The translations under genes were made by a program, and so were the position numbers. From Actinocatenispora comari (GTDB taxonomy: Bacteria; Actinomycetota; Actinomycetes; Mycobacteriales; Micromonosporaceae): a stretch of DNA of 64,000 nucleotides. Position 1 is the first letter of the stretch. Each line of letters opens with the position of its first letter. This document shows positions 57,252 to 64,000 of the stretch, one piece after another. The notes beneath the pieces are model-generated. The model had not been told where the DNA came from. It saw nothing but the letters and a program-made list of their open reading frames with translations, and did not search any database. The DNA is taken from NCBI RefSeq assembly GCF_017312725.1, contig NZ_BOPO01000002.1, positions 124,001 to 188,000 on the forward strand, written 5' to 3'.

Positions 57252-57472
57252 GCGCCGTGTACGCCACGGGGGTGCTGCCGCTGCCCGGCGATCAGGTACC
57301 GATCAGCCCGGCCGTGGCACCGCTCGCCGTCGGCACCGACGTGCTGACGGTGCGCTGGACCCAACCGTGCGAGACACCCGGCTGGGCGTACCTGGTCGGC
57401 ACCTGGCGGAACGGCAACGCCGGCCGGGTCATGGTCTGGCTCGACCGCATCATCGTCCGCCGCCGCTGCTGA
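57248..57472 (+). CDS. Microprotein 5, 74 residues, last gene of the operon
   Basis: ATGA overlap with gene 4. MSAVYATGVLPLPGDQVPIS continues with a hydrophobic segment, then VLTVRWTQPCETPGWAYLVGTWRNGNAGRVMVWLDRIIVRRRC. A compact beta protein with two cysteines, one at the very end. Unknown. The tandem palindromes after its stop belong to the next control region. Confidence 0.6.
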   Translation: MSAVYATGVLPLPGDQVPISPAVAPLAVGTDVLTVRWTQPCETPGWAYLVGTWRNGNAGRVMVWLDRIIVRRRC

Positions 57473-57478
57473 GACAGT

Positions 57479-57505
57479 GTCCATCATGGACTGTCCTTCA
57501 TGGAC
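57479..57505. promoter_or_regulatory. Two tandem palindromes, 14-bp period
   Basis: GTCCATCATGGAC (57479-57491) is a perfect dyad around one base; GTCCTTCATGGAC (57493-57505) repeats it with one mismatch. Side-by-side dyads on one helical face (14 bp) look like a cooperative repressor site. No gene starts right after it on the plus strand. Confidence 0.5.
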
Positions 57506-57594
57506 ACCCTGGTCGAGCTGCTGGGCAGCGTGCTCGGGCCCGCCGCCTGCCCGTCGACGCCGCCGCGCCACGGATCGCGGTGCCGGCCCGGCGC

Positions 57595-58710
57595 TCAGGC
57601 CGCGCCCGGCGGACGGTCCACGGGTTCGGTGGTGGCGGCCCGGGTGACGGCGCGGGCCATGGCGGGGCGGCAGAGCAGGTCGGTGTTGTCGACGAACTGG
57701 TCGACGGCACCGACCGGCGGCAGCGCCGACACCTCCGGATCGGTGATCCGGGCGGTCAGCGCCGCGACGAACCGCTCCGCGTGCAGCACCCGGAACGGGC
57801 GACTGTGGTAGGGCCGGGTGGCCGGATCGACCGGATCGGTGAGACCGAGCCGGTTCTGTTGCGCCGCAACGGTTTCGTAGGCTGCGCCGAGGTGCCGCTC
57901 CCGGGTGTGCCAGTCGGTCGCCGCCAGCGTCGCCGTCAGCTGCGCGGCGATTCCGTCGGCGCCCGGCACGGCGGCGAACGCGCTGCCCAACCACTTGCCG
58001 TACGGCGGGTAGCGCCGGTGCAGCAGCAGCCACAACCGCATCAGCTCGCGGACCAGCCGGGCCGCGACCACCGCCGACCCCAGCTCGTCGCCCACCTCGC
58101 CGCAGCGGCCGACGAACGCCTCCTCCTGCGAGATCCGCTGCCACTGACCGGCGAGCACGTGCAGCCACACGTCGTGCGGGTACCAGTCGAGCCGCGCGCG
58201 GGCCGGCCCGAGCAGCTCCAGCCCGTCGTGGAACACCGCGCCGGCGGTCACCTCCGCGAGCCGCTGCGTCGGCGCCGCCAGCCAGTCCGCCGTGGTCACC
58301 CCCTCGGCCGGATCGAACCCGAGCTGCCCGACGAACCAGCCGTGCGGATCGGTGACCTCGACCCGGTGCCGTACCGGCCCGTCGGTCTCCCGCATCGTGC
58401 CGATGCCGTTCTCCCCGGTGGCCTCGAAGTGCGTCGGGTAGCCCCGGAACGTCTTCGGCAGCCGCGCCGCGAACGCCGCGTCCAGCCGCTGCCCGTGCGC
58501 GGCGAGGTCCCGCTCGCTCAGGAACAGCTGTACCCGCGGCCCCCACTCGTGATCCGCCGACCGCGCCGTGTCGAACCCCAGCACCTCCGACCCGCTCCCC
58601 AGCCGGCCCGCGCTGTGCGCCACTCCCGGCAGGACGTCGTCCAGGATCGGCCGCACCGCATCCCGCCAGAACCCCCGAGCCAACTCCAACCCCGCCACGA
58701 ACGCCACCAT
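57595..58710 (-). CDS. DUF4037 nucleotidyltransferase-like protein
   Basis: 371 residues from ATG 58710 (GGGAGGG upstream). GLELARGFWRDAVRPILDDVLPGVAHSAGRLGSGSEVLGFDTARSADHEWGPRVQLFLS has the nucleotidyltransferase-like G-S and D-x-D-type motif (GSGSE ... DHEWGPR). The helical DUF4037 domain follows (RLDWYPHDVWLHVLAGQWQRISQEEAFVGRCGEVGDELGSAVVAARLVRELMRLWLLLHRRYPPYGKW). Function unknown; perhaps an antibiotic or tRNA-type transferase. It lies between the microprotein operon and the PIN module. Confidence 0.85.
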   Translation of the reverse strand: MVAFVAGLELARGFWRDAVRPILDDVLPGVAHSAGRLGSGSEVLGFDTARSADHEWGPRVQLFLSERDLAAHGQRLDAAFAARLPKTFRGYPTHFEATGENGIGTMRETDGPVRHRVEVTDPHGWFVGQLGFDPAEGVTTADWLAAPTQRLAEVTAGAVFHDGLELLGPARARLDWYPHDVWLHVLAGQWQRISQEEAFVGRCGEVGDELGSAVVAARLVRELMRLWLLLHRRYPPYGKWLGSAFAAVPGADGIAAQLTATLAATDWHTRERHLGAAYETVAAQQNRLGLTDPVDPATRPYHSRPFRVLHAERFVAALTARITDPEVSALPPVGAVDQFVDNTDLLCRPAMARAVTRAATTEPVDRPPGAA

Positions 58711-58913
58711 CCCCCCACCCTCCCCGACCCCCACCCACCCGGTCGACCCCTTTCCGCCCGCCGAACGAGCCTGGTCATCGTCCCGGATCGACCAGCAACC
58801 ACGTCCGAACCGTTCCCCCGGCCTGCGGGCCACGCAACGCCGGACGACGACCGCCCGATGCGCGGCAACCGTCTCATCGACAGCCACGCGAACGCCGCTG
58901 ATGCGATTGCCGG

Positions 58914-59528
58914 TCAAGTCCAGATCGTGGGGGACAGAAGATTGGTGGCTTCCATGGGTGGCAGTCCGTCATCGAGGCCGCGGAGCCGTGCGTAGACCTC
59001 GCGCATGTCGGCCTTGGTGGGCAGCTGGGCGGTGCCGGCGGCGCGTGCCAGCACCGTCGGAGTGCTGACGAGCCGGATCGTCCCCACTGCGCGTCCCTGG
59101 GCACGTAGCCGTTGGAGCCGGTTGATTTCCATGGTCGCGGTCTTCGCGCCCGCACCGTCATCGATGAGAACGAACACGTCGGCTCCGGATTCGGCGATGA
59201 CGACGGCATGTGCGATGACCATCGTCTCGCCCAGGTCTTTGGAGCGTTGAAACCGCTGCCGCATCGGTAGGCCGCTGATGCGATGGACGACCGCAGCCAG
59301 CTCGGCGGTGTGGTCATCGGGAAGGATCTGCATCCAGTTGGGAGTCAGCCTGCGCCACACCTGCTCAGCATCCCGGAATCGTCGGTCCTGGCGCGATTTG
59401 CGGAACACCTCGTCCTGAACGATCTCGGGTGCGCTGAGCCTTCCCAGCACGCCGATGAGAAGTCGTTCCTTGTGAATGGACAGAAAGTTCAGCGCGGGTC
59501 CCGCATCGATGATCGGCCGATGACTCAC
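58914..59528 (-). CDS. PIN-like nuclease, third gene of the XRE-ImmA-PIN module
   Basis: 204 residues, GTG 59528 overlapping the protease gene's TGA. PIIDAGPALNFLSIHKERLL gives the first acidic residue (Asp8); RSKDLGETMVIAHAVV holds Asp98 and Glu101; DVFVLIDDGAGAKTA holds Asp123-124. This set is the PIN active site that binds metal and cuts RNA. PIN proteins of this size are typically toxins held in check by a partner. Cytosolic. No dedicated antitoxin lies downstream; the XRE protein at 60410 is the likely one. Confidence 0.8.
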   Translation of the reverse strand: MSHRPIIDAGPALNFLSIHKERLLIGVLGRLSAPEIVQDEVFRKSRQDRRFRDAEQVWRRLTPNWMQILPDDHTAELAAVVHRISGLPMRQRFQRSKDLGETMVIAHAVVIAESGADVFVLIDDGAGAKTATMEINRLQRLRAQGRAVGTIRLVSTPTVLARAAGTAQLPTKADMREVYARLRGLDDGLPPMEATNLLSPTIWT

Positions 59529-60394
59529 CGGGAGGGGCCGCCCCTCGGGCGGTCTCGGTCACTGTCCGAGGTGCCGAGGTCCTCGTCCAGAGCGGCCAGA
59601 TCGACCTCGACCGGTGGCAGCTCACTCGCCCCTGCCCACGCGTCCGGCTGCTCGACCTGGACGATTCCCGCTTCGGCCAGATGCCTCTCGACTTCCTGGA
59701 GGCCAACCCCACGTAGCGTGGCGATGGCCTGTGCGGGAAGGACCCCTTCGACGTAGCCGGCGATCGCACGAGCAAGCAACCGCTGCGGCGCCCGGCGCTG
59801 ATCGGAGTCCGCCTGCAGTGCCCGGTACTGGTCGTCCCAACCGAACCGGGCCGCCAGCTGTGGCGTGTAGATGCCGTCCCAGTCCTGCCGGGTCGCGGGG
59901 TCGAGGTAGCCAGCCTGCTCCAACGCGATGACCGCGATCGCCGGCGAGACGAGGAACCGCTGCACCACCGTCGACAACGTCGCCAGCGTCGTTTCCTGGT
60001 GCCCCTCAAGGAACTGTCGCAGCCCTTCCAGCGGAACCAGCAGATGCCGGGCGAAGGCACGACACCTCAGTTCCTGCGGAGTCTGATCGCTCCACGTGCG
60101 CACGTCCCCCGGCGCAACCCAGTCACCAAACAGCACGTGCCCCAGCTCGTGCGCCAGCGTGCTGCGTTGTCGCATCGGATGACGAGTGCGCGCCACACCA
60201 ATGAACACCGCGTCGCGGTCGGGATCGCGCATGGTCAAACCGTGCTCGTCCGGCCCGGCGTCCAAGACTGCCACGTCGATCCCGGTCGTGTGTTCGATGA
60301 TCGTCACCAGATCGCCCAAGGGCTGCACCCCGAGCCGGTGTTCACGACGAAACCGCTCGGCTGCCGCCCGGCCTTCGACCTCGACGTCGACCAT
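59525..60394 (-). CDS. ImmA/IrrE-family metallo-endopeptidase
   Basis: 289 residues from ATG 60394; GTG 60406 is the alternative. RSTLAHELGHVLFGDW is the zincin motif (HELGH at about 82-86) and TPQELRCRAFARHLLVP supplies the third ligand region. An N-terminal helix (AAAERFRREHRLGVQPLGDLVTIIEHTTGIDVAVLD) precedes it, and an acidic C-terminal tail follows. ImmA cleaves an XRE repressor (ImmR) on ICEBs1; IrrE/PprI cleaves DdrO. Here the XRE gene is 15 bp upstream, so it is the expected substrate. Confidence 0.92.
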   Translation of the reverse strand: MVDVEVEGRAAAERFRREHRLGVQPLGDLVTIIEHTTGIDVAVLDAGPDEHGLTMRDPDRDAVFIGVARTRHPMRQRSTLAHELGHVLFGDWVAPGDVRTWSDQTPQELRCRAFARHLLVPLEGLRQFLEGHQETTLATLSTVVQRFLVSPAIAVIALEQAGYLDPATRQDWDGIYTPQLAARFGWDDQYRALQADSDQRRAPQRLLARAIAGYVEGVLPAQAIATLRGVGLQEVERHLAEAGIVQVEQPDAWAGASELPPVEVDLAALDEDLGTSDSDRDRPRGGPSR

Positions 60395-60409
60395 CGTCCC
60401 CGGCACCTT

Positions 60410-60748
60410 TCAGACCGTGCCGTGGATGGCCTGGTCGTCCAGGTAGTCGTCGAGTTCCAGGAAGTGCAGCAGCGCCTCCCGCATGCGCTCCATCCCGCAG
60501 TCGTTGGTGGCCCGTGCGGCGCACTGCACCCGGTCGGCCACCGTCCCCTCCCCGGTCAACTGAGCCACCGTGTGCCCGGTCGCATGCGCGATCTGCACCA
60601 CCTCCGGCATCTTCGCCGGCCGCTGACCCGAGATGATCCGCGACAACGTGGACTGCGAGATGCCCGTCGCGTCGGCGAGACCACGCTGACTCAGCCCCGA
60701 TGACACCCGGGCGCGCTCGATCAGCACACCCACATCGCTCGTCGCCAT
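60410..60748 (-). CDS. XRE-family repressor, first gene of the XRE-ImmA-PIN module
   Basis: 112 residues from ATG 60748 (GGGGGTGG upstream); ATG 60760 is also in frame. HTH at about 8-62: VLIERARVSSGLSQRGLADATGISQSTLSRIISGQRPAKMPEVVQIAHATGHTVAQL. A C-terminal helical tail has two cysteines and ERMREALLHFLELDDYLDDQ. It probably binds the inverted repeat at 60762-60790 and is the substrate of the protease encoded next. Confidence 0.9.
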   Translation of the reverse strand: MATSDVGVLIERARVSSGLSQRGLADATGISQSTLSRIISGQRPAKMPEVVQIAHATGHTVAQLTGEGTVADRVQCAARATNDCGMERMREALLHFLELDDYLDDQAIHGTV

Positions 60749-60761
60749 CGCCACCCCCATG

Positions 60762-60790
60762 CTGAATCAAGATCCGCACAGCTGATTCAG
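60762..60790. promoter_or_regulatory. Operator of the XRE-ImmA-PIN module
   Basis: CTGAATCA (60762-60769) and TGATTCAG (60783-60790) are perfect arms with 13 bp between. A TAGACT -10-like box on the minus strand overlaps the outer arm (60788-60793). Fits autorepression by the XRE protein. Confidence 0.65.
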
Positions 60791-61012
60791 TCTAGCCGGT
60801 CGACACGTTTCCGCCAAGTCGCAGCTCAGTTGATGAGAGCCAACCTCGTGGCCGCGGAAGGTGCGCGCATCGGGCATCGACCCCGATCCGATATTTCGGC
60901 TGAATGCATCGTCCTGCCGCGTGAAGGCGCCGTACCGGGAAGGATCGGGTGGGGCGGCGCGGCGGCCGGGCGGACCCCTCGTGCCGGCCGGGCGCCGCGC
61001 TGGGTGGTGCGG

Positions 61013-61777
61013 TCAGGAGACGCTGCGGGCGAAGCGGCGGGCGGCCCAGATGACCGCGGCGACGGTCAGGGCGAGCAGGATGATGGCCGCCTCGTACACC
61101 GCGTTGGTGGTGATGTGGCCGGCGAACAGGTCGCGGGAGGCGTCGACGGCGTAGCGCAGCGGGTTGGCGTGCGAGATGCCCTGCAGCCAGCCGGGTGCGG
61201 CGGCCATCGGCAGGAACACGCCGGACAGCAGCAGGATCGGCATCGCGACGCCGTTGGCCAGCGGGGCCAGCGCGTCCTCGCTCTTGAGGATCAGCGCCAC
61301 CGCGTACGACACCGAGGCGCCGAGCAGCGCGAGCAGCACCATCAGGCACAGCACCAGCAGCAGCGGTCCGAAGTGGACGGACAGGCCGAACGGGATCGAG
61401 ATGACGACCAGTACGATCGCCTGCACCACCAGGGTGACCACGTCGCGCAGGGCGCGGCCGAGCAGCAGCGCGAACCGGCTGACCGGGGTCACCCGCATCC
61501 GTTCGATCACGCCGTCGCGCAGCTCGCCGATCAGCCCGAACCCGACGAACAGCGTGCCGAACAGGGCCAGCTGGGTGAGCAGGCCGGGGATGAAGAAGGC
61601 GAAGGCGGCGTTGCCGCCGGCCATCCCGGGCGCGCGGACGTTCTTCAACAGCGGCGCGAACAGCAGCAGGTAGTACAGCGGCTGGGCCAGGCCGACGGCG
61701 ACCCAGGTGGGGTTGCGCAGCGTCAGCAGCATCGATCGTTGGAACACCAGCCAGGTGTCCCGGAAGAGCGAGGGCAT
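61013..61777 (-). CDS. ABC-2 type exporter permease (DrrB-like)
   Basis: 254 residues with six spans. ATG 61777 has AAGGAGAAACG upstream. LRNPTWVAVGLAQPLYYLLLFAPLL, LFGTLFVGFGLIGELRDGVIERMRVTPVSRFALLLGRALRD and LPMAAAPGWLQGISHANPLRYAVDASRDLFAG are the ABC-2 signatures. It forms the membrane part of a drug/lipid exporter with the ATPase encoded upstream. A tandem 23-bp repeat separates the two genes. Confidence 0.93.
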   Translation of the reverse strand: MPSLFRDTWLVFQRSMLLTLRNPTWVAVGLAQPLYYLLLFAPLLKNVRAPGMAGGNAAFAFFIPGLLTQLALFGTLFVGFGLIGELRDGVIERMRVTPVSRFALLLGRALRDVVTLVVQAIVLVVISIPFGLSVHFGPLLLVLCLMVLLALLGASVSYAVALILKSEDALAPLANGVAMPILLLSGVFLPMAAAPGWLQGISHANPLRYAVDASRDLFAGHITTNAVYEAAIILLALTVAAVIWAARRFARSVS

Positions 61778-61818
61778 CACGTTTCTCCTTGCAGGCAAAG
61801 GGTTCGGCCGCGGGGCGG

Positions 61819-61864
61819 CCGCGTCGTGCGGTCGGGTGGCGCCGCGTCGTGCGCTCGGGTGGCG
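61819..61864. repeat. Two tandem 23-bp units between the ABC genes
   Basis: Units 61819-61841 and 61842-61864 differ at one base (core CGCGTCGTGCGSTCGGGTGG). No coding function; perhaps replication slippage. Confidence 0.85.
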
Positions 61865-61869
61865 CCGGG

Positions 61870-62823
61870 TCAGTCGCGCAGCGAGCGGCCGGTCCGGGCC
61901 AGGAAGACGTCGTCGAGGCTGGGGCGGTGCAGCTCGACCGACTCGACGGTGAGGTCGTTGCCGTCGAGGACCCGCATCAGCTGGGGCATCGCGGTGGCGC
62001 CGCCGGCGACGTACAGCCGCAGGTCGGTGTCGGCGCGTTCGGCGCGGCGCGCGTACGGCTCGGTGGCGAGCAGCTTCTCGGCGGCGACGACCGCCTCGGC
62101 GCCGTCCGGGCCGAAGCCGAGCGTGATGACGTCGCCCTCGACCTGCTGCTTGAGCTCGTCGGCGGTGCCCTCGGCGACGATCAGACCACCGTCCATGATG
62201 GCGATCTGGTCGCAGAGCGCGTCCGCCTCGTCGAGGTAGTGCGTGGTCAGGAACACGGTCATGCCCTCGCCGCGCAGCCGGCGTACCTCGTCCCAGACGT
62301 GGCTGCGGCTGGCCGGGTCGAGGCCGGTGGTGGGCTCGTCGAGGAACACCAGCAGCGGGTCGTGCACCAGGCCGAGCGCGATGTCGACCCGGCGCTTCTG
62401 GCCGCCGGAGTAGGTCACCGTCTTGCGGTCGGCGAACGTGTCGAGCTGGAACGCCTCGATCGAGCGCGCCGCGCGCCGCAGCGCGTCGGCCTTGCTCACC
62501 CCGTACAGCCGGGCCTGCAGGACGAGCTCCTCGCGCGCGGTGGCCTCCCGCCAGGTGCCGCCGTTCTGGCCGACGTAGCCGATCCGGCGGCGCACCTCGC
62601 CGGGTTCGCGGCGCAGGTCGGCGCCGGCGACGACGGCGCTGCCGCCGTCCGGCGCGAGCAGCGTGGCGAGCATCCGCAGGGTGGTCGTCTTGCCGGCGCC
62701 GTTGGGGCCGAGGAAGCCGAACACCTGCCCCTCGGCCACGGCCAGGTCGACACCGCGGACCGCCTCGACGGTGCCCTTGCGGGACCGGAAGCTCTTCCGC
62801 AGCGCGGTGGTTTCGATGATCAT
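61870..62823 (-). CDS. ABC exporter ATP-binding protein (DrrA-like)
   Basis: 317 residues from ATG 62823 (GGGGGAACC upstream). Walker A GPNGAGKTT at about 39-47; Q-loop VGQNGGTWREATARE; signature YSGGQKRRVDIA; Walker B LLVFLDEPTTGLDPASR; H-loop TTHYLDEA. The C-terminal domain ends HRPSLDDVFLARTGRSLRD, the DrrA-type tail. It powers export through the permease encoded 92 bp downstream. Daunorubicin-type resistance pumps are the closest comparison; the cargo is unknown. Confidence 0.95.
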   Translation of the reverse strand: MIIETTALRKSFRSRKGTVEAVRGVDLAVAEGQVFGFLGPNGAGKTTTLRMLATLLAPDGGSAVVAGADLRREPGEVRRRIGYVGQNGGTWREATAREELVLQARLYGVSKADALRRAARSIEAFQLDTFADRKTVTYSGGQKRRVDIALGLVHDPLLVFLDEPTTGLDPASRSHVWDEVRRLRGEGMTVFLTTHYLDEADALCDQIAIMDGGLIVAEGTADELKQQVEGDVITLGFGPDGAEAVVAAEKLLATEPYARRAERADTDLRLYVAGGATAMPQLMRVLDGNDLTVESVELHRPSLDDVFLARTGRSLRD

Positions 62824-63132
62824 GTCTGGTTCCCCCAGTGGTCGGCGGCCGGCGTCGGCCGTACGACGCCATGGTGACTGCATTCATGACGTCAGTCAAG
62901 TCAGTTTGGCGTCAACCACTGACAGTCCGGGCACAGATCCGACATCACGCCCGGAACGGCTCTCCAGCAACCGCCTGTTCATGCAGGTACAGCCGGTAGG
63001 TCAACCTCAGGCGTACAGCGGGGACATGTCGGGCGTGGCAGAATCCGAGCGCTAGATCAATCCGCAACGGTGCGCACCGGCCCTCCAGCCGGCCACGACG
63101 CCGTGACCCGCGTTGGACGGGAGGAATCTGGA
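62824..63132. other. 309-bp divergent control region between the two ABC transporters
   Basis: No credible gene. TTGACT (62894-62899, minus strand) and CACCAT (62871-62876) with a 17-bp spacer form a promoter for the exporter. The stretch from 62930 to 63130 has no strong dyad and holds the sugar-permease promoter, not resolved. Confidence 0.5.
62875..62898. promoter_or_regulatory. Inverted repeat over the exporter promoter
   Basis: TGACTG (62875-62880) and CAGTCA (62893-62898) with 12 bp between; the dyad covers the -35 to -10 interval of the drrA-like gene, as a repressor site would. No regulator gene is adjacent. Confidence 0.45.
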
Positions 63133-64000
63133 GTGACCGCACAGACCCGTGGTCCCGCCGAGGCTGCGGACCGCGGTACCGCCACCGACGCCTCCCGCGC
63201 CGACCGACCGGCCCGGCCCACCCCCCGGCACGGCCGCGACCACGCCCTCGCGTACCTGTTCCTGGTGCCGTCGACCATCGTGTTCGCGCTGTTCGTGGTG
63301 TGGCCGCTGGGCGACTCGGTCTACCTGTCGCTGCACGGCAGCGACCTGTTCGGCGGCGCGTCGGTGTTCGTCGGGCTGGACAACTACCGGGACATGTTCA
63401 CCTCCGCCGAGTTCGGCAAGGTGCTGCTCAACACGCTCGAGTTCGTGCTGCTGACGGTCATCCCGGGGGTGCTCGGCGCGCTGGTCGTGGTGCTGCTGCT
63501 GGAGGCACAGATCCGCGGCACCCGGGTGCTGCGCACCGCGTTCGCGCTGCCGTTCGCGTTCAGCGTGGCGACCGCGTCGGTGATCTTCTCGGTCATCTAC
63601 AACTACCAGATCGGCCTGGCCAACGGGATCCTCGGCTTCCTCGGCATCGGCAAGGTCGGCTGGACCACCGACCCGCACGTCGCGATGTTCGCGCTGGCGC
63701 TGACCACGGTGTGGATGAACCTCGGCTACAACGTGCTGGTGCTCTCCGCCGGGGTCGGCTCGATCCCGGCCGAGGTGATGGAGGCCGCGCGGTTGGACGG
63801 CGCGAGCGGGCTCAAGCTGGTCCGCCGCATCATCCTGCCGCTGCTGTCACCGCAGCTGTTCTTCCTCGTGGTGGTCACCACGATCCAGTCACTGCAGAGC
63901 TTCGGCCAGATCCACATCCTCACCAAGGGCGGCCCGGACGGCTCGACGACGACGCTGGTCTACTCCATCTACAAGAAGGCGTTCGCGTTCGGCTCCAGCG
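63133..64000 (+). CDS. Sugar ABC transporter permease (UgpA/MalF type), C-terminus cut by window edge
   Basis: At least 289 residues from GTG 63133 (GGGAGGAAT upstream). A hydrophilic start of about 38 residues, then spans at about 40-62, 95-118, 126-150, 180-200 and beyond. The EAA loop EVMEAARLDGASGLKLVRRIILPLLSP, which docks on the ATPase, is intact. GGPDGSTTTLVYSIYKKAF is typical of glycerol-3-phosphate/oligosaccharide permeases. Binding protein, second permease and regulator should follow to the right, outside the window. Confidence 0.93.
   Translation, partial: MTAQTRGPAEAADRGTATDASRADRPARPTPRHGRDHALAYLFLVPSTIVFALFVVWPLGDSVYLSLHGSDLFGGASVFVGLDNYRDMFTSAEFGKVLLNTLEFVLLTVIPGVLGALVVVLLLEAQIRGTRVLRTAFALPFAFSVATASVIFSVIYNYQIGLANGILGFLGIGKVGWTTDPHVAMFALALTTVWMNLGYNVLVLSAGVGSIPAEVMEAARLDGASGLKLVRRIILPLLSPQLFFLVVVTTIQSLQSFGQIHILTKGGPDGSTTTLVYSIYKKAFAFGSS

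Noticed and set aside
62945-63142. 65-codon minus-strand frame between the two ABC transporters
   Set aside because: Arg-rich, no ribosome site, overlaps the start of the sugar permease gene; looks random.

Overview
The window is 64 kb of very GC-rich chromosomal DNA from an actinomycete. The gene content fits Micromonosporaceae or a close relative: XRE/DUF397 pairs, the acyl-CoA carboxylase epsilon subunit, an Asp23-AmaP operon, a membrane-tethered ECF sigma factor, and many leaderless start sites. I cannot name the genus from sequence alone. No tRNA, rRNA, CRISPR array, transposase or integrase is visible. Both edges cut a gene: a Rossmann-fold protein on the left and a sugar ABC permease on the right.

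Layout. 1-4.9 kb: a TetR regulator divergent from an NAD(P)H-binding protein, an alpha/beta hydrolase, a DUF1877 protein and acetoacetyl-CoA synthetase. 4.9-5.9 kb: a lower-GC island with an RHH protein, a minimal GntR regulator and two unknown small coupled genes, which looks like the control module of an integrative element. 5.9-15 kb: thioesterase, membrane proteins, hydrolase, acyl-CoA dehydrogenase, UDP-glucose dehydrogenase, CoA-binding protein and lipoprotein. 15-25.5 kb: an XRE-HEAT-like regulator, purE/purK, a degenerate GGDEF protein, a sigma/anti-sigma/surface-domain fusion, GtrA, a MaoC-like protein and an inositol-phosphatase-like protein. 25.5-29.5 kb: a bacterial PH protein, a five-gene Asp23/AmaP envelope operon and biotin protein ligase. 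29.5-36.2 kb: a zinc-ribbon membrane protein, a rifampicin phosphotransferase (rph), pccB and the epsilon subunit. 36.2-55 kb: transporters, CorA, small DUF proteins, arylsulfatase, a sortase substrate, DUF2254, Maf, secreted GH27 alpha-galactosidase, a methyltransferase, YnfA and GNAT. 55-61 kb: the accessory region. It holds an XRE/DUF397 pair, a structured leader followed by five overlapping microprotein genes, a DUF4037 protein, and an XRE - ImmA/IrrE protease - PIN-nuclease operon. 61-64 kb: a DrrAB-type ABC exporter and the start of a sugar ABC transporter.

How the genes work together. Biotin ligase, pccB, the epsilon subunit, acyl-CoA dehydrogenase, acetoacetyl-CoA synthetase, thioesterase and the MaoC-like protein form an acyl-CoA metabolic theme. 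purE and purK catalyse consecutive purine steps. The Asp23/AmaP proteins, the tethered sigma factor and the sortase substrate are envelope functions. Most regulators sit beside a palindrome that could be their operator.

Most notable: (1) the XRE/DUF397 - structured leader - microprotein operon at 55.1-57.5 kb, whose products I do not recognise; (2) the XRE-protease-PIN module at 58.9-60.8 kb; (3) the single-polypeptide sigma / zinc-finger anti-sigma / transmembrane / surface protein at 20.6-23.3 kb; (4) rph with an in-frame repeat inserted in its ATP-binding half and a palindromic, hairpin-rich upstream region; (5) at least a dozen genes with a TANNNT box 6-7 nt before the start codon, implying leaderless mRNAs. 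Reading frames and starts are judged by eye; no database search was possible.
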